Source: Hyphomonadaceae bacterium
Lineage (GTDB): Bacteria > Pseudomonadota > Alphaproteobacteria > Caulobacterales > Hyphomonadaceae
Direction of reading: 5' to 3'
Length of the DNA: 48,732 nt
Assembly (NCBI GenBank): GCA_030697555.1
Contig: JAUYPV010000168.1
Location: forward strand, 1-48,732
The notes below the pieces were generated by a model. The model did no database searches, was not told where the DNA came from, and worked only from the letters and a program-made list of their open reading frames with translations. The position numbers and the translations under genes are program-made. Below are positions 23,034 to 32,207 of the stretch, in pieces; position 1 is the stretch's first letter; each line of letters begins with the position of its first letter.

Positions 23034-24548
23034 ATGTCAGCCAACCGCAACATCGTTCTGTTTGGCCTTGCCACGGCGCTCAGCTGTGGCGCGCCGGCGT
23101 TCGCGCAGAACAATCAGCAGCAGCTCAGCGGCGCTCCCGCGGCGCAGATCACTGTACCCGACGTCAACGCCGCGGATGTGAGCCAGGAAATCACGCTCAC
23201 GGTCAACAAGTCGTACATGATCGAGTTCGACACCGACATCGACGACATCATCATCGCCAACCCTGCTATCGCCAACGTCACAGCGCGCGACCGCCGCCGC
23301 GTTGCGGTGATGGGTGTTGCACCTGGCGAGAGCAATATCGTGTTTCTCGACCGCTCCGGCCGCAAGCTGAAAGTGCTCGAAGTGTCGGTGACCGATGGCG
23401 TCGCCGGCATGGACCAGCTCCGCGGTCTCATCAAGAAATACGTGCCAACCAGCAAGGTCCAGGTCGAAGCGGTCAACGGCCGCATCATTCTTGCCGGCCG
23501 CGTGCCGAACCTCTCGGCTGCGGACCGCGTTGTCCAGCTCGCCAAACCCTACGCCAAGGATGACGCCAGCATCCTCAATCTGATGACGATCGACGGCAAG
23601 GACCAGGTCACGCTGAAGGTCCGCTTCGTCGAGATGCAGCGCTCTGTCATAAAGCAGATGGGCATCAACCTGTCTGGCTCCATCGGGTTCGGCCAGCTCA
23701 CCGGCAACAGCTTCGACAACGTCTTCAATTTCGCCTCCGCCAACGGCTTCCCGATCCAGGGCACGGCGCTGGGCGGGATCGCTGCTAACCTTGGATACCA
23801 GAACCTTGTCGGCGCCGCGTTGCAAAGCTCCCTCGGGGCGAGGATCGATGCACTCGAACGCGTTGGTGTCGTACGCACGCTCGCCGAGCCAAACCTCGCC
23901 GCAATCTCGGGCGAGGCCGGCAAGTTCCTCGTCGGCGGCGAGTTTCCGGTTCCGGTGGCGCAAGACCAGGGCCAGATCACGGTTGCGTTCAAGCCGTTCG
24001 GCGTGGGCCTCGGCTATACGCCCGTGGTTCTCTCCGAAGGTCGCATCTCTCTGCAGGTCTCGGTCGAGGTTTCCGAACTCAGCCAGACCGGCGGCTTCTC
24101 GTCGCGTGTCGGCACCGGCATCGATCCAGACACGGGTGAACCTACCAGCAGCGCCATCCTCACAATTCCGGCCCTGAAAGTCCGCCGTGCGGAAACCACG
24201 GTCGAGATTCCCTCGGGCGGCAGCCTCGTGATCGCCGGCCTGATCCAGGAATCGACCCGTCAGAGTCTCGACGGCCTGCCGGGCGCGAAGGACATTCCAA
24301 TCCTTGGCGCGCTGTTCCGCAGCCGCGATTTCGTCAACGACGAGACCGAGCTGGTCGTGATCGTGACGCCCTACCTGGTCGATCCGACCGATCCGCAGGG
24401 CTTCCGCGACCCGGACCGCGGCTTCGTTACGCCGCGCGACCTGCGCACCGTTCTCTTCGGCAAGCTCAATGAAGTTTACGCCGTGCCTGGCTCGACCGTA
24501 GGAAAAGCTCCCGCGCCCAAGGGCTCGAGCGGCTTCATCGTGGATTAG
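23034..24548 (+). CDS. cpaC: Tad secretin CpaC/RcpA
   Basis: The 504-residue outer-membrane secretin through which the Flp pilus leaves the cell. It has a signal peptide (to about residue 24, PAFAQ), an N-terminal pilus domain (about 40-125: VNKSYMIEFDTDIDDIIIAN, GESNIVFLDRSGRKL), a BON-like/N1 ring region (about 130-195: KYVPTSKVQVEAVNGRIILAG) and the secretin domain (about 230-445) ending with GAKDIPILGALFRSRDF and ELVVIVTPYLVDP, the family signature. ATG 23034 has GAGGT upstream within the end of cpaB. It pairs with CpaB and CpaD, whose genes flank it. Confidence 0.96.
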   Translation: MSANRNIVLFGLATALSCGAPAFAQNNQQQLSGAPAAQITVPDVNAADVSQEITLTVNKSYMIEFDTDIDDIIIANPAIANVTARDRRRVAVMGVAPGESNIVFLDRSGRKLKVLEVSVTDGVAGMDQLRGLIKKYVPTSKVQVEAVNGRIILAGRVPNLSAADRVVQLAKPYAKDDASILNLMTIDGKDQVTLKVRFVEMQRSVIKQMGINLSGSIGFGQLTGNSFDNVFNFASANGFPIQGTALGGIAANLGYQNLVGAALQSSLGARIDALERVGVVRTLAEPNLAAISGEAGKFLVGGEFPVPVAQDQGQITVAFKPFGVGLGYTPVVLSEGRISLQVSVEVSELSQTGGFSSRVGTGIDPDTGEPTSSAILTIPALKVRRAETTVEIPSGGSLVIAGLIQESTRQSLDGLPGAKDIPILGALFRSRDFVNDETELVVIVTPYLVDPTDPQGFRDPDRGFVTPRDLRTVLFGKLNEVYAVPGSTVGKAPAPKGSSGFIVD

Positions 24549-24559
24549 GAGAGAGCAAG

Positions 24560-25243
24560 ATGTCATCTCGCCTTCACATCGTGCTCGCCGGGGTCTCGCT
24601 GGCTGTTCTGGGCGCCTGCGCCCAGAGCAAACAACAGATCGCGTACTCCAGCTGGGAGCACACTCAGATCCGGGCCAACGAAGTCACGGCCGAACTGAAG
24701 ATCGACACGCTCGTCTCCGGCGAGAAGCTGGGTACGAACGAGCGCGAGGCCGTGAAGTATTTCGCGGCCGCCTATCAGGATGAAGGCCATGGCGCCGTCG
24801 TCATCTCGCGGCCGAGCAACGGACCGGATGATATTTCCGCGATGCGCGCGGCGGCGGATGCCCGCGCGATCATGCTTGCCGAAGGCCTGGAAGCGACTCA
24901 GATCGCCGAAGGTCCGTATGACGCTTCCGGCGCCCGCTCGGCGCCACTCGTGATCAGCTACCGCACCTATGACGCGGTGGTGCCGAATTGCCCGGATATC
25001 TCGCAGATCAACGTCAGTTTCACCGGTACGAACTCTCCGCTGCCGTCCTTCGGATGCGCCGTCGCGGTGAACCTTGCCGCGATGATCGCTGATCCTTCCG
25101 ACCTGGTCGGCGACCAGCCAATGGATCCGGCGGACATCAACCGCCGTGGCATCGTGATTTCGAAATACCGCAACGGCGAGAAGACATCGGCAGAACGCAA
25201 TGGCGACGCGAGCGGCGCCATCAGCTCGGCGGTCGGCAACTAG
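24560..25243 (+). CDS. cpaD: Tad pilus lipoprotein CpaD
   Basis: A 227-residue outer-membrane lipoprotein of the CpaD family, with lipobox VLGAC (Cys20). CpaD proteins act as pilotin-like or secretin-stabilising partners. The body carries the usual pattern: GEKLGTNEREAVKYFAAAY, a two-cysteine segment (VPNCPDISQ, PSFGCAVAVNLAAMIADP) and the conserved end RRGIVISKYRNGEKT. It follows cpaC after 11 nt with AGGAGAG as ribosome site and precedes cpaE by 14 nt. Confidence 0.94.
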   Translation: MSSRLHIVLAGVSLAVLGACAQSKQQIAYSSWEHTQIRANEVTAELKIDTLVSGEKLGTNEREAVKYFAAAYQDEGHGAVVISRPSNGPDDISAMRAAADARAIMLAEGLEATQIAEGPYDASGARSAPLVISYRTYDAVVPNCPDISQINVSFTGTNSPLPSFGCAVAVNLAAMIADPSDLVGDQPMDPADINRRGIVISKYRNGEKTSAERNGDASGAISSAVGN

Positions 25244-25257
25244 GAGGCTGGCAGCAC

Positions 25258-26982
25258 ATGACCGGATCCAGGAACAGGTTTGACAACGACGGTGAGCTTG
25301 ACCAGCTCGCGCAGGATCTCGACCTCGATATGGATGCGCCGATCGGCCAGACATTCGCGGCCGCCCTGCGCGACCAGCAGGGCGATCTCGTGATCGAGGA
25401 AGACAGCGAACTCGGGATCGCCGAGGCCGAATTCGGGTTCGACGACGATGGCTTCATGACGCCCGCGCCGCCGCCGCAGAAGAAAGCGCCGGCTTACGAT
25501 CACGGGCAAACGTCCTTCGCTGCGCAGGCCGCGCCGCCGCATGAAGACATGACCTTCGGAAGCGACGAGTTCTCGGACGACGCGGAGCAGTTCGACGCGC
25601 CGCCCGCGCCCGGCCACCACGCCGATGCGGCGTGGCTGCAGCCCAAATCGCCCGCCGCCGCGCCGCCGCTGCCGCGGTCGGTCGAAGAAGAGCCGCCGAT
25701 GGTGCACGACGAACCCGCCGCTGTTGCTGAAGAAGACGCCGCCGGGCAGGGACTTGGTTACGACTACGCCTTCTCGTCCGCGCCGACTGGCGGCGACCGT
25801 CCGATTCCGCGAATCACCGTGCACGCCTTCTGCACGCGCACCTCTTCGCTCGGCCTGATGCGTACGATCATGAAGGATCGCCGCATGAAGAACGTCTCGA
25901 TGGACGTGTTCGAAGGCGGCACTCCCGTCGCCATCAACCACTACGTCAACGAGACGACGCCGAACCTGCTGATCATTGAGGGCGCCGGCGATCCGCGCCA
26001 GCTTCTGGCCGAACTCGACTCACTCGCAGAATATTGCGACGAGAACATCCGGGTCGTCATCCTCGGCCAGACCAACGACATCCGCCTCTATCGCGAACTG
26101 ATGCGCCGCGGCGTGAGCGAATATCTCGTCGCGCCGTTCGATCCGGTGATGATGATTCGCTCGATCGCGGGTCTGTTCACCGATCCGGAAGCGCCGTTTG
26201 TCGGCAAGACGATCGCCGTCACGGGCGTGAAGGGCGGGGTGGGCGCATCCTCCATCGCGCACAACCTTGCCTGGGCGCTCTCTGAACGCATCAAGGTCAA
26301 TTCCACGCTGATCGACCTCGACCTCAACTTCGGCACCACCGGCCTCGACTTCAACCAGGATGCGGCAGCGACCATCGCCGACGCCCTGATGTCGCCCGAC
26401 CGCTTCGACGACGCCGTCATGGGCCGCCTGATTTCCAAGGCGACCGACCGGTTGTCGCTGTTCACCGCGCCGGCGACGCTGGACCGCACCTACAACCTTG
26501 AGCCAGAGACCTACAACCGGGTTCTCGAGCAGGTCCGCGGCTCGGTGCCGTTCGTGGTGCTCGACCTGCCGCACATCTGGTCGGACTGGTTCAAGCAGAC
26601 GGTCATTAGCGCCGACGAGATCGTCGTCGTCGCCGCGCCAGACCTGGCCTCGCTGCGCAACGGCAAGAACCTTATCGACTTCCTCAAGGCCGCCCGCCCG
26701 AACGACGCCCAGCCCAAGCTGGTGCTCAACATGGTCGGCCTGCCGAAGCGGCCCGAGATTCCGCCGAAGGACTTTGGACAGGCGATGGGCGTCGAGCCTT
26801 CGCTGGTCCTGCCGTTCGACGCGCAGCTCTTCGGCACCGCCGCCAACAACGGTCAGATGATTTTCGACGTCGCGCCCGACTCGAAGGTCGCGCAGGGCCT
26901 CGACCAGCTCGCGGCGCAGCTGACCGGAAAAGAGATTCAGGCCGAGAAGCCCTCAATGCTGAAAAAGCTGCTGGGCAAGTAG
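25258..26982 (+). CDS. cpaE: CpaE-family MinD/ParA-like ATPase
   Basis: A 574-residue localisation ATPase of the Tad system (CpaE/TadZ). The first 180 residues are acidic and Pro/Ala-rich, probably disordered. A receiver-like domain without the phosphorylation pattern follows (about 185-305: NLLIIEGAG, VVILGQTNDIRLYRELMRRG). A MinD-type ATPase domain (about 315-560) has a deviant Walker A, K325-GGVGASS, in which Ala replaces the second-position Lys usual in ATPases; that variation is common in CpaE. CpaE recruits the pilus machine to the pole in Caulobacter. The final helical tail (SMLKKLLGK) is basic and amphipathic. It precedes cpaF by 9 nt. Confidence 0.94.
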   Translation: MTGSRNRFDNDGELDQLAQDLDLDMDAPIGQTFAAALRDQQGDLVIEEDSELGIAEAEFGFDDDGFMTPAPPPQKKAPAYDHGQTSFAAQAAPPHEDMTFGSDEFSDDAEQFDAPPAPGHHADAAWLQPKSPAAAPPLPRSVEEEPPMVHDEPAAVAEEDAAGQGLGYDYAFSSAPTGGDRPIPRITVHAFCTRTSSLGLMRTIMKDRRMKNVSMDVFEGGTPVAINHYVNETTPNLLIIEGAGDPRQLLAELDSLAEYCDENIRVVILGQTNDIRLYRELMRRGVSEYLVAPFDPVMMIRSIAGLFTDPEAPFVGKTIAVTGVKGGVGASSIAHNLAWALSERIKVNSTLIDLDLNFGTTGLDFNQDAAATIADALMSPDRFDDAVMGRLISKATDRLSLFTAPATLDRTYNLEPETYNRVLEQVRGSVPFVVLDLPHIWSDWFKQTVISADEIVVVAAPDLASLRNGKNLIDFLKAARPNDAQPKLVLNMVGLPKRPEIPPKDFGQAMGVEPSLVLPFDAQLFGTAANNGQMIFDVAPDSKVAQGLDQLAAQLTGKEIQAEKPSMLKKLLGK

Positions 26983-26991
26983 GAGTAGGGG

Positions 26992-28563
26992 ATGTTCGGC
27001 AAACGCACGACGACGGGCGGACCTCCAGTCCAGCCGCCGCCATCACCGGCGGCTGCAGCGCGTCCTGCTGCAGAGGCCGCACCGCCTCCGCCGCCCGCGC
27101 CGAAGCCTGCTGCGCCAAAGCCGGCGCCTGCTCCGGCCGCCGCATTCTCTTCCGATGATCCGCCGCCTCCACCGCCGAAGGCCGCGGCGCCCAAATCGGC
27201 TACTCCGAACGCGACCAGCAAACCTACGGCGCGCGCAGCCCCGCCGCCGCCCAAGGAAAAAGTTGCGCAGATCGACAACCGGTCCGACGAATATTACCGG
27301 ACCAAGACGGAAGTCTTCAACGCGCTGATCGACACGATCGACCTGAGCCAGCTCGCCCAGCTCGACCAGGAGTCGGCGAGGGAAGAGATCCGCGACATCG
27401 TGATCGAGATTGTCTCGATCAAGAACGTCGTCATGTCCGTCGCCGAACAGGAGACGCTGCTCGAGGACATCTGCAACGACGTTCTGGGATACGGCCCGCT
27501 CGAGCCCCTTCTGGCTCGCGATGACATCGCCGACATCATGGTCAACGGCGCCGGCACGACCTACATCGAGGTCGCCGGTAAAATTCAACGCACCAACATC
27601 CGCTTCCGCGACAACGCGCAGCTGATGAACATCTGCCAGCGCATAGTGAGCCAGGTCGGTCGCCGCGTCGACGAAAGCTCGCCGATCTGCGACGCGCGTC
27701 TCGCCGACGGCTCTCGTGTCAACGTCATCGCGCCGCCGCTGGCGATCGATGGCCCTGCGCTCACCATCCGGAAGTTCAAGAAGGACAAGCTGAAGATCAC
27801 GGACCTCGTGGGCTTCGGGTCGATCTCAGAGCCTGGCGCCGAAATCCTGCGCATCATCGGCGCTTCCCGCTGCAATACGCTGATCTCCGGCGGCACCGGT
27901 TCGGGCAAGACAACGCTGCTGAACACGCTGACCGCGTTCATTGCGCCAGGCGAGCGCGTCATCACCTGCGAGGACGCGGCCGAGCTGCAACTGCAGCAGC
28001 CGCACGTGGTGCGTCTCGAAACGCGCCCGGCGAACCTCGAAGGTTCTGGCAAGGTGACGATGACGGACCTGGTCAAGAACTGCCTGCGTATGCGTCCCGA
28101 CCGTATCATCGTGGGCGAGGTCCGCGGACCCGAAGCGTTCGACCTTCTGCAGGCGATGAACACGGGCCATGACGGCTCCATGGGCACGCTGCACGCCAAC
28201 ACGCCGCGCGAAGCTCTTTCGCGTCTTGAATCGATGATCACCATGGGCGGCTTCACGCTGCCCCAGCGCACCATCCGCGAGATGATCGTGGGCTCGATCG
28301 ACGTCGTGATCCAGGCGTCCCGCTTGCGCGACGGTTCGAGGAAGATCGTCTCCATCACCGAGGTCATGGGCCTCGAGGGCGACGTGATCGTGACGCAGGA
28401 CGTGATGCGCTACGAGATCGACGGCGAAGACAAGGATGGCCGGCTCACCGGCACACACCGCGGCACCGGCATCGGCCGCCCGCGCTTCTGGGAGCGCGCC
28501 AAATACTTCAACATGGACGCTGACCTGGGCCGCGCGCTGGATGCGCTGGAGGAAAGCAAATGA
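26992..28563 (+). CDS. cpaF: Tad pilus ATPase CpaF/TadA
   Basis: The 523-residue secretion ATPase (T2SSE family) that powers pilus extension and, in Tad systems, retraction. A Pro/Ala-rich N-terminal tail (about 8-85) is followed by a helical domain and the catalytic domain. Walker A is GGTGSGKT at 300-307 (Lys306), and the Asp box, Walker B and His box are represented by RMRPDRIIVGEVRG and GSMGTLHAN. It acts as a hexamer beneath TadB/TadC. The stop codon overlaps the tadB start by 4 nt (ATGA), so translation is coupled. Confidence 0.97.
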   Translation: MFGKRTTTGGPPVQPPPSPAAAARPAAEAAPPPPPAPKPAAPKPAPAPAAAFSSDDPPPPPPKAAAPKSATPNATSKPTARAAPPPPKEKVAQIDNRSDEYYRTKTEVFNALIDTIDLSQLAQLDQESAREEIRDIVIEIVSIKNVVMSVAEQETLLEDICNDVLGYGPLEPLLARDDIADIMVNGAGTTYIEVAGKIQRTNIRFRDNAQLMNICQRIVSQVGRRVDESSPICDARLADGSRVNVIAPPLAIDGPALTIRKFKKDKLKITDLVGFGSISEPGAEILRIIGASRCNTLISGGTGSGKTTLLNTLTAFIAPGERVITCEDAAELQLQQPHVVRLETRPANLEGSGKVTMTDLVKNCLRMRPDRIIVGEVRGPEAFDLLQAMNTGHDGSMGTLHANTPREALSRLESMITMGGFTLPQRTIREMIVGSIDVVIQASRLRDGSRKIVSITEVMGLEGDVIVTQDVMRYEIDGEDKDGRLTGTHRGTGIGRPRFWERAKYFNMDADLGRALDALEESK

Positions 28564-29567
28564 CGGCAGACCTGCTGCTCTACGCCATCGCGGGGTTGGC
28601 CTTCATCGCCATCACGGGCCTGGGCTTTGCCTTTGCTGGCGGGGGCGGGGGCAGAGGCAAGCAGGGCAAGCGCATCAAGGCGATCGGCGAGGGCGGCAAT
28701 GCCCGCAGCGGCCGCGAAAACGCGGCGAACCAGACGCGCCGGAAGCAGATGGACGCGACCGTGAAGGGTCTGCGCGAGCGGGAACAAGCTGCCCGGCAGA
28801 AACGTCAGGTCGGCAAGTCCATCGAAGACCGCCTCAAACAGGCGGGCATGACCATGCCTGTCTCCACATTCCATATCGGCGGCGCCATCATCGGGGTGGT
28901 CGCCATGATCGCCACGTACTTTGCGGGCATGAACGAGAGCTGGAAGCTACTGGTCTGCCTCGGCATCGGCTTCGTGGCTGGCTTGGGCTTGCCGCGCTGG
29001 CTGCTTGGCATGGCCATTACGGGCCGCCAGAAGAAATTCGTCAGCCAGTTCGCCGACGCCATCGACGTCATCGTCCGCGGCGTGAAATCCGGCCTGCCGC
29101 TCAACGAGTGCCTCAAGATGATCGCGAAAGAGAGCCCGCAACCGCTCGCCGCCGAGTTCCAGGTCGTGGTTGACGCCCTCGCCATGGGTATGACCGTGCC
29201 TCAGGCGCTGGAGCGCATGTACCAGCGGACGCCGATCCAGGAAGTGAACTTCTTCAACATCGTGCTCAACATCCAGCAAAAGGCGGGCGGCAACCTCTCC
29301 GAGGCGCTGGGCAACCTGTCCGGCGTGCTGCGTTCGCGTAAACTGCTGCGCGAGAAGATCAAGGCGCTGTCGTCCGAAGCCAAGGCCTCCGCGATGATCA
29401 TCGGCTCGCTGCCGATCATCGTCATGTTGCTCGTCTACTTCACGACACCCGCGTACATCATGACGCTTTTCACCACCGACCTGGGGCACCTGATCCTGCT
29501 CATCGCCGCCGCGCTGATGGGCATCGGGATCTACATCATGCGCTCCATGATCAACTTCAACTTCTAG
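28560..29567 (+). CDS. tadB: Tad inner-membrane platform protein TadB
   Basis: A 335-residue T2SSF-family protein forming half of the inner-membrane platform. It has an N-terminal membrane segment, a Gly/Arg/Lys-rich cytoplasmic stretch (about 28-85), two membrane segments (about 100-145), the T2SSF helical domain (about 160-290, with FADAIDVIVRGVKSGLPLNE and NIQQKAGGNLSEALGNLSGVLR) and C-terminal membrane segments. It overlaps cpaF by 4 nt and precedes tadC by 9 nt. Confidence 0.95.
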   Translation: MTADLLLYAIAGLAFIAITGLGFAFAGGGGGRGKQGKRIKAIGEGGNARSGRENAANQTRRKQMDATVKGLREREQAARQKRQVGKSIEDRLKQAGMTMPVSTFHIGGAIIGVVAMIATYFAGMNESWKLLVCLGIGFVAGLGLPRWLLGMAITGRQKKFVSQFADAIDVIVRGVKSGLPLNECLKMIAKESPQPLAAEFQVVVDALAMGMTVPQALERMYQRTPIQEVNFFNIVLNIQQKAGGNLSEALGNLSGVLRSRKLLREKIKALSSEAKASAMIIGSLPIIVMLLVYFTTPAYIMTLFTTDLGHLILLIAAALMGIGIYIMRSMINFNF

Positions 29568-29576
29568 GCGCCCGCC

Positions 29577-30590
29577 ATGGATTGGGTCAAATTCCTCACT
29601 GATCCGGTCACGCTGGCCTCCGGGTTCGCCGCGATCGCCAGCTTCGCGACCGTGCTCACGCTTGCGGCGCCGGCCTTCTCCAATGACAAGCTGACGAGCC
29701 GCCTCAAGGCCGTCTCCAACCGCCGCGAGGAGTTGCGCAAGAAGTCGCGCGCCGCGCTCGAGGGCGAGGCCGCCAAGAAGACGATCCGTGTCCGCGACAC
29801 GTCGATGATGAAGAAATTCGTCGACAAGCTCGACTTGCAGAAAATGCTGGAGGACCCGGGCGTCCTGAAGAAGCTGGTGCAGGCGGGCCTGCGCGGCCCG
29901 AAGCCGGTTTCGGTGTTCTATTTCTGCCGCTTCTCGTTGCCGATCGTGTTCGGCATCGGCGCGTTCATTTACCTGTGGTTTGTCAACGACCACGACCTGC
30001 AGATGCCGATGAAGATCGCCGCCATCGTGTTCGCGTTCGCGGCCGGCTTCTACGGACCCAACCTCTATCTCGAAAACCTCATCACCAAGCGCCGCACTTC
30101 GATCATGCGCGCCTTCCCGGACAGCCTCGACATGATGCTGATCTGCGTCGAGTCGGGCATGTCGATCGAACTGGCCTTTGCGCGTGTGGGCGAGGAGATC
30201 GGCACCGCCTCGGCCGAGCTGTCCGAGGAACTGGCGCTGACCACCGCCGAGCTTTCCTACCTGCAGGACCGCCGGATGGCCTATGTCAACCTCGCCGAGC
30301 GCACCAACCATCCGGGCGTCAAGGGCGTCGCGATGGCGCTGACCCAGGCGGAGAAATACGGCACGCCGCTGGGCTCGGCCCTGCGCGTGATGGCCAAGGA
30401 GAACCGCGAGATGCGGATCACCGAGGCCGAGAAGAAAGCCGCGGCGCTTCCCGCCAAGCTGACCGTGCCGATGATCGTGTTCTTCCTACCCGTGCTGTTC
30501 CTCGTCATCCTCGGGCCCGCGTTCATCAAGATCGACGCCATGGGCTTCATGGGCGACAAGACCAAGAAAGAGGCGACGGAGAAGAAGTAG
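29577..30590 (+). CDS. tadC: Tad inner-membrane platform protein TadC
   Basis: The second T2SSF-family platform protein, 337 residues. It has membrane segments near the N-terminus and at about 115-160, a T2SSF domain (about 180-290: FPDSLDMMLICVESGMSIE, LTQAEKYGTPLGSALRVMA) and C-terminal segments ending in PMIVFFLPVLFLVILGPAFI. It completes the inner-membrane core with TadB. No tadD, tadE or tadG follows; the next gene converges 10 nt away, so the locus ends here and minor pilins must be encoded elsewhere if present. Confidence 0.94.
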   Translation: MDWVKFLTDPVTLASGFAAIASFATVLTLAAPAFSNDKLTSRLKAVSNRREELRKKSRAALEGEAAKKTIRVRDTSMMKKFVDKLDLQKMLEDPGVLKKLVQAGLRGPKPVSVFYFCRFSLPIVFGIGAFIYLWFVNDHDLQMPMKIAAIVFAFAAGFYGPNLYLENLITKRRTSIMRAFPDSLDMMLICVESGMSIELAFARVGEEIGTASAELSEELALTTAELSYLQDRRMAYVNLAERTNHPGVKGVAMALTQAEKYGTPLGSALRVMAKENREMRITEAEKKAAALPAKLTVPMIVFFLPVLFLVILGPAFIKIDAMGFMGDKTKKEATEKK

Positions 30591-30599
30591 CGCCGAGTT

Positions 30600-32054
30600 C
30601 TACTTCGCGTCCGCGTACATCTTGGTCAGCCGGTGAAGGAAGGCGCGGCCTTCCATCAATTGCTTGACCCCCACGCGTTCGTTGAGCCCGTGCGCGTTGG
30701 TTGTGGCCGGGTCGGCGAAGATGCCTGAGACGCCATAGGTCGGAATGCCGATTGGCGTAAGGAAGCGGCCATCGGTTGCGCCCGCAGCCATCGTCGGCAC
30801 GACCGGCGCGCCGGAGAACAGCTCCTTCGTCAGCTTTTCGATCGGATCCATGATGAAGGGCGTGAGCGGCGGCGCAGGCGATGGCGTCTCAGGATCTGCC
30901 TGCAGCGTCACCTTGACGTCTTTGTCGCCGATTGCAGCCTCTATCTGCCTGCGGATCTCGTCCTGCGAGTGGCCCGGGAAGATGCGGCAGTTGACGTTGG
31001 CCGTGGCGCGCTGCGGCAGCGCGTTGGGCGCGTGGCCGGCGGTGAGCTGCGTCGCGACGCAGGTGGTGTGCAGGATGCCGTTATAGCTGGGGTTGGCGCG
31101 CAGGCGCGTAATGGCGGCGGCGTCCTGCGTCGTGGCGGCGGCTTTCATGTCGGCGCCTTCCTGGCCGGGCGTCATCTCCGACATCTTGAGGAAGAAGCCC
31201 TTGGTGGCGTCGTTGAACTCGATCGGGAAATTCAGCTTCGAGACCTTCTCGAGCGCGGTGCCGAGGCGGTAGATCGCATTGTCCGGCACGGGCCGGGAGG
31301 AGTGCCCGCCGGAGTTCGTTACCTCGAGGGTGTAGTCCTGGTAGAGCTTCTCGCCGGCCTGCACGCCGTTGAAGACGTACTTTCCGGTGTCAGGATCGAG
31401 CCGCCCGCCGGCGCCCTCGTTGAGCGCGAACTCGGCGTCGATGAGCTGGCGGTGGTTCTCGACGAGATACTTCACGCCGTTGAAGGTGTTCGGGCTTTCC
31501 TCGCCGCAGGTGAGCATCAGCTTGATGCCGCGCTTCGGCTTGTAGCCTTCCGTCTTGTAGCGGACCATCGAGTCCGTGAAGATCGCCGCCATGGCTTTGT
31601 CGTCCATCGCGCCACGGGCGTAGAAGAAGCCGCTTTCCTCCGTCAGCTTGAACGGATCTCGCACCCAGTCGGCGCGGTTGGCTTCCACGACATCGATATG
31701 GGCGAGCAGCAGCATCGGCTTCAGCGCCGTGTTCGTGCCCGGCAGCAGGGCGATGAGGTTGCCATCCTGCGGGCGCTTCGGGTCCGTAATCAGGTGCATG
31801 TCGCCTTCCGGATAACCGGCGGCCGAAAGACGCATCTTCATCGCCTCGGCCGCCTTGGTGCAGGAGCCGGCCGACAGAGTGGTGTTGATCTCGATCAGCT
31901 CCTTGTACAGCGCCCGGAATTCCGGCTCGCCCGCGCTGGCCTGCTTGGCCGCCGCCGTTACCGCTTTCGAGCTTTGGGCTGTCGCGCCCGGCTCTGTGGC
32001 GCAGGCCGTGGCGAGGGCGGCAAGGCTTGCTGCAAGCAGATGAATCGATCGCAT
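30600..32054 (-). CDS. M20 family metallopeptidase, lipoprotein
   Basis: A 484-residue dinuclear zinc carboxypeptidase-like enzyme of the M20 family. Visible metal and catalytic residues are His119 and Asp121 (LLLAHIDVVEA), the aspartates of RGAMDDK (151-152), Glu185-Glu186 (TCGEES), a downstream glutamate (ALNEGAGG) and a late histidine in TTNAHGLNERVG. A dimerisation lid lies between (about 230-350). The N-terminus is a signal peptide with lipobox LATAC (Cys18), so the enzyme is probably periplasmic. I chose ATG 32054, preceded by AGGGGTGA. The target is probably a dipeptide or N-acylated amino acid. It converges with tadC and lies downstream of the etfBA terminator. Confidence 0.92.
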   Translation of the reverse strand: MRSIHLLAASLAALATACATEPGATAQSSKAVTAAAKQASAGEPEFRALYKELIEINTTLSAGSCTKAAEAMKMRLSAAGYPEGDMHLITDPKRPQDGNLIALLPGTNTALKPMLLLAHIDVVEANRADWVRDPFKLTEESGFFYARGAMDDKAMAAIFTDSMVRYKTEGYKPKRGIKLMLTCGEESPNTFNGVKYLVENHRQLIDAEFALNEGAGGRLDPDTGKYVFNGVQAGEKLYQDYTLEVTNSGGHSSRPVPDNAIYRLGTALEKVSKLNFPIEFNDATKGFFLKMSEMTPGQEGADMKAAATTQDAAAITRLRANPSYNGILHTTCVATQLTAGHAPNALPQRATANVNCRIFPGHSQDEIRRQIEAAIGDKDVKVTLQADPETPSPAPPLTPFIMDPIEKLTKELFSGAPVVPTMAAGATDGRFLTPIGIPTYGVSGIFADPATTNAHGLNERVGVKQLMEGRAFLHRLTKMYADAK

Positions 32055-32151
32055 GAAGTCACCCCTGAAATGGACTGGAGCGACAGAACCACGGCTCAAC
32101 AGAGCCGCCAACCTCCGCGGTCACGGCTGACGTTGCGACAGGCAAACTGCC

Positions 32152-32184
32152 AAAACAAAAGGCCCGCCGGCGAGGGCGGGCCTT
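32152..32184 (-). terminator. Rho-independent terminator after etfBA (leftward)
   Basis: Read on the minus strand, a perfect 10-bp stem (AAGGCCCGCC / GGCGGGCCTT, 6-nt loop) is followed by TTTTGTTTTG. It lies 23 nt beyond the etfA stop. Confidence 0.92.
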
Positions 32185-32207
32185 CGCAGTCCAGGTTGCC
32201 TGAAGAC

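Noticed and set aside
23037-24566. Minus-strand frame of over 500 codons opposite cpaC
   Set aside because: Shadow frame with no ribosome site and no recognisable domains; cpaC is unambiguous.
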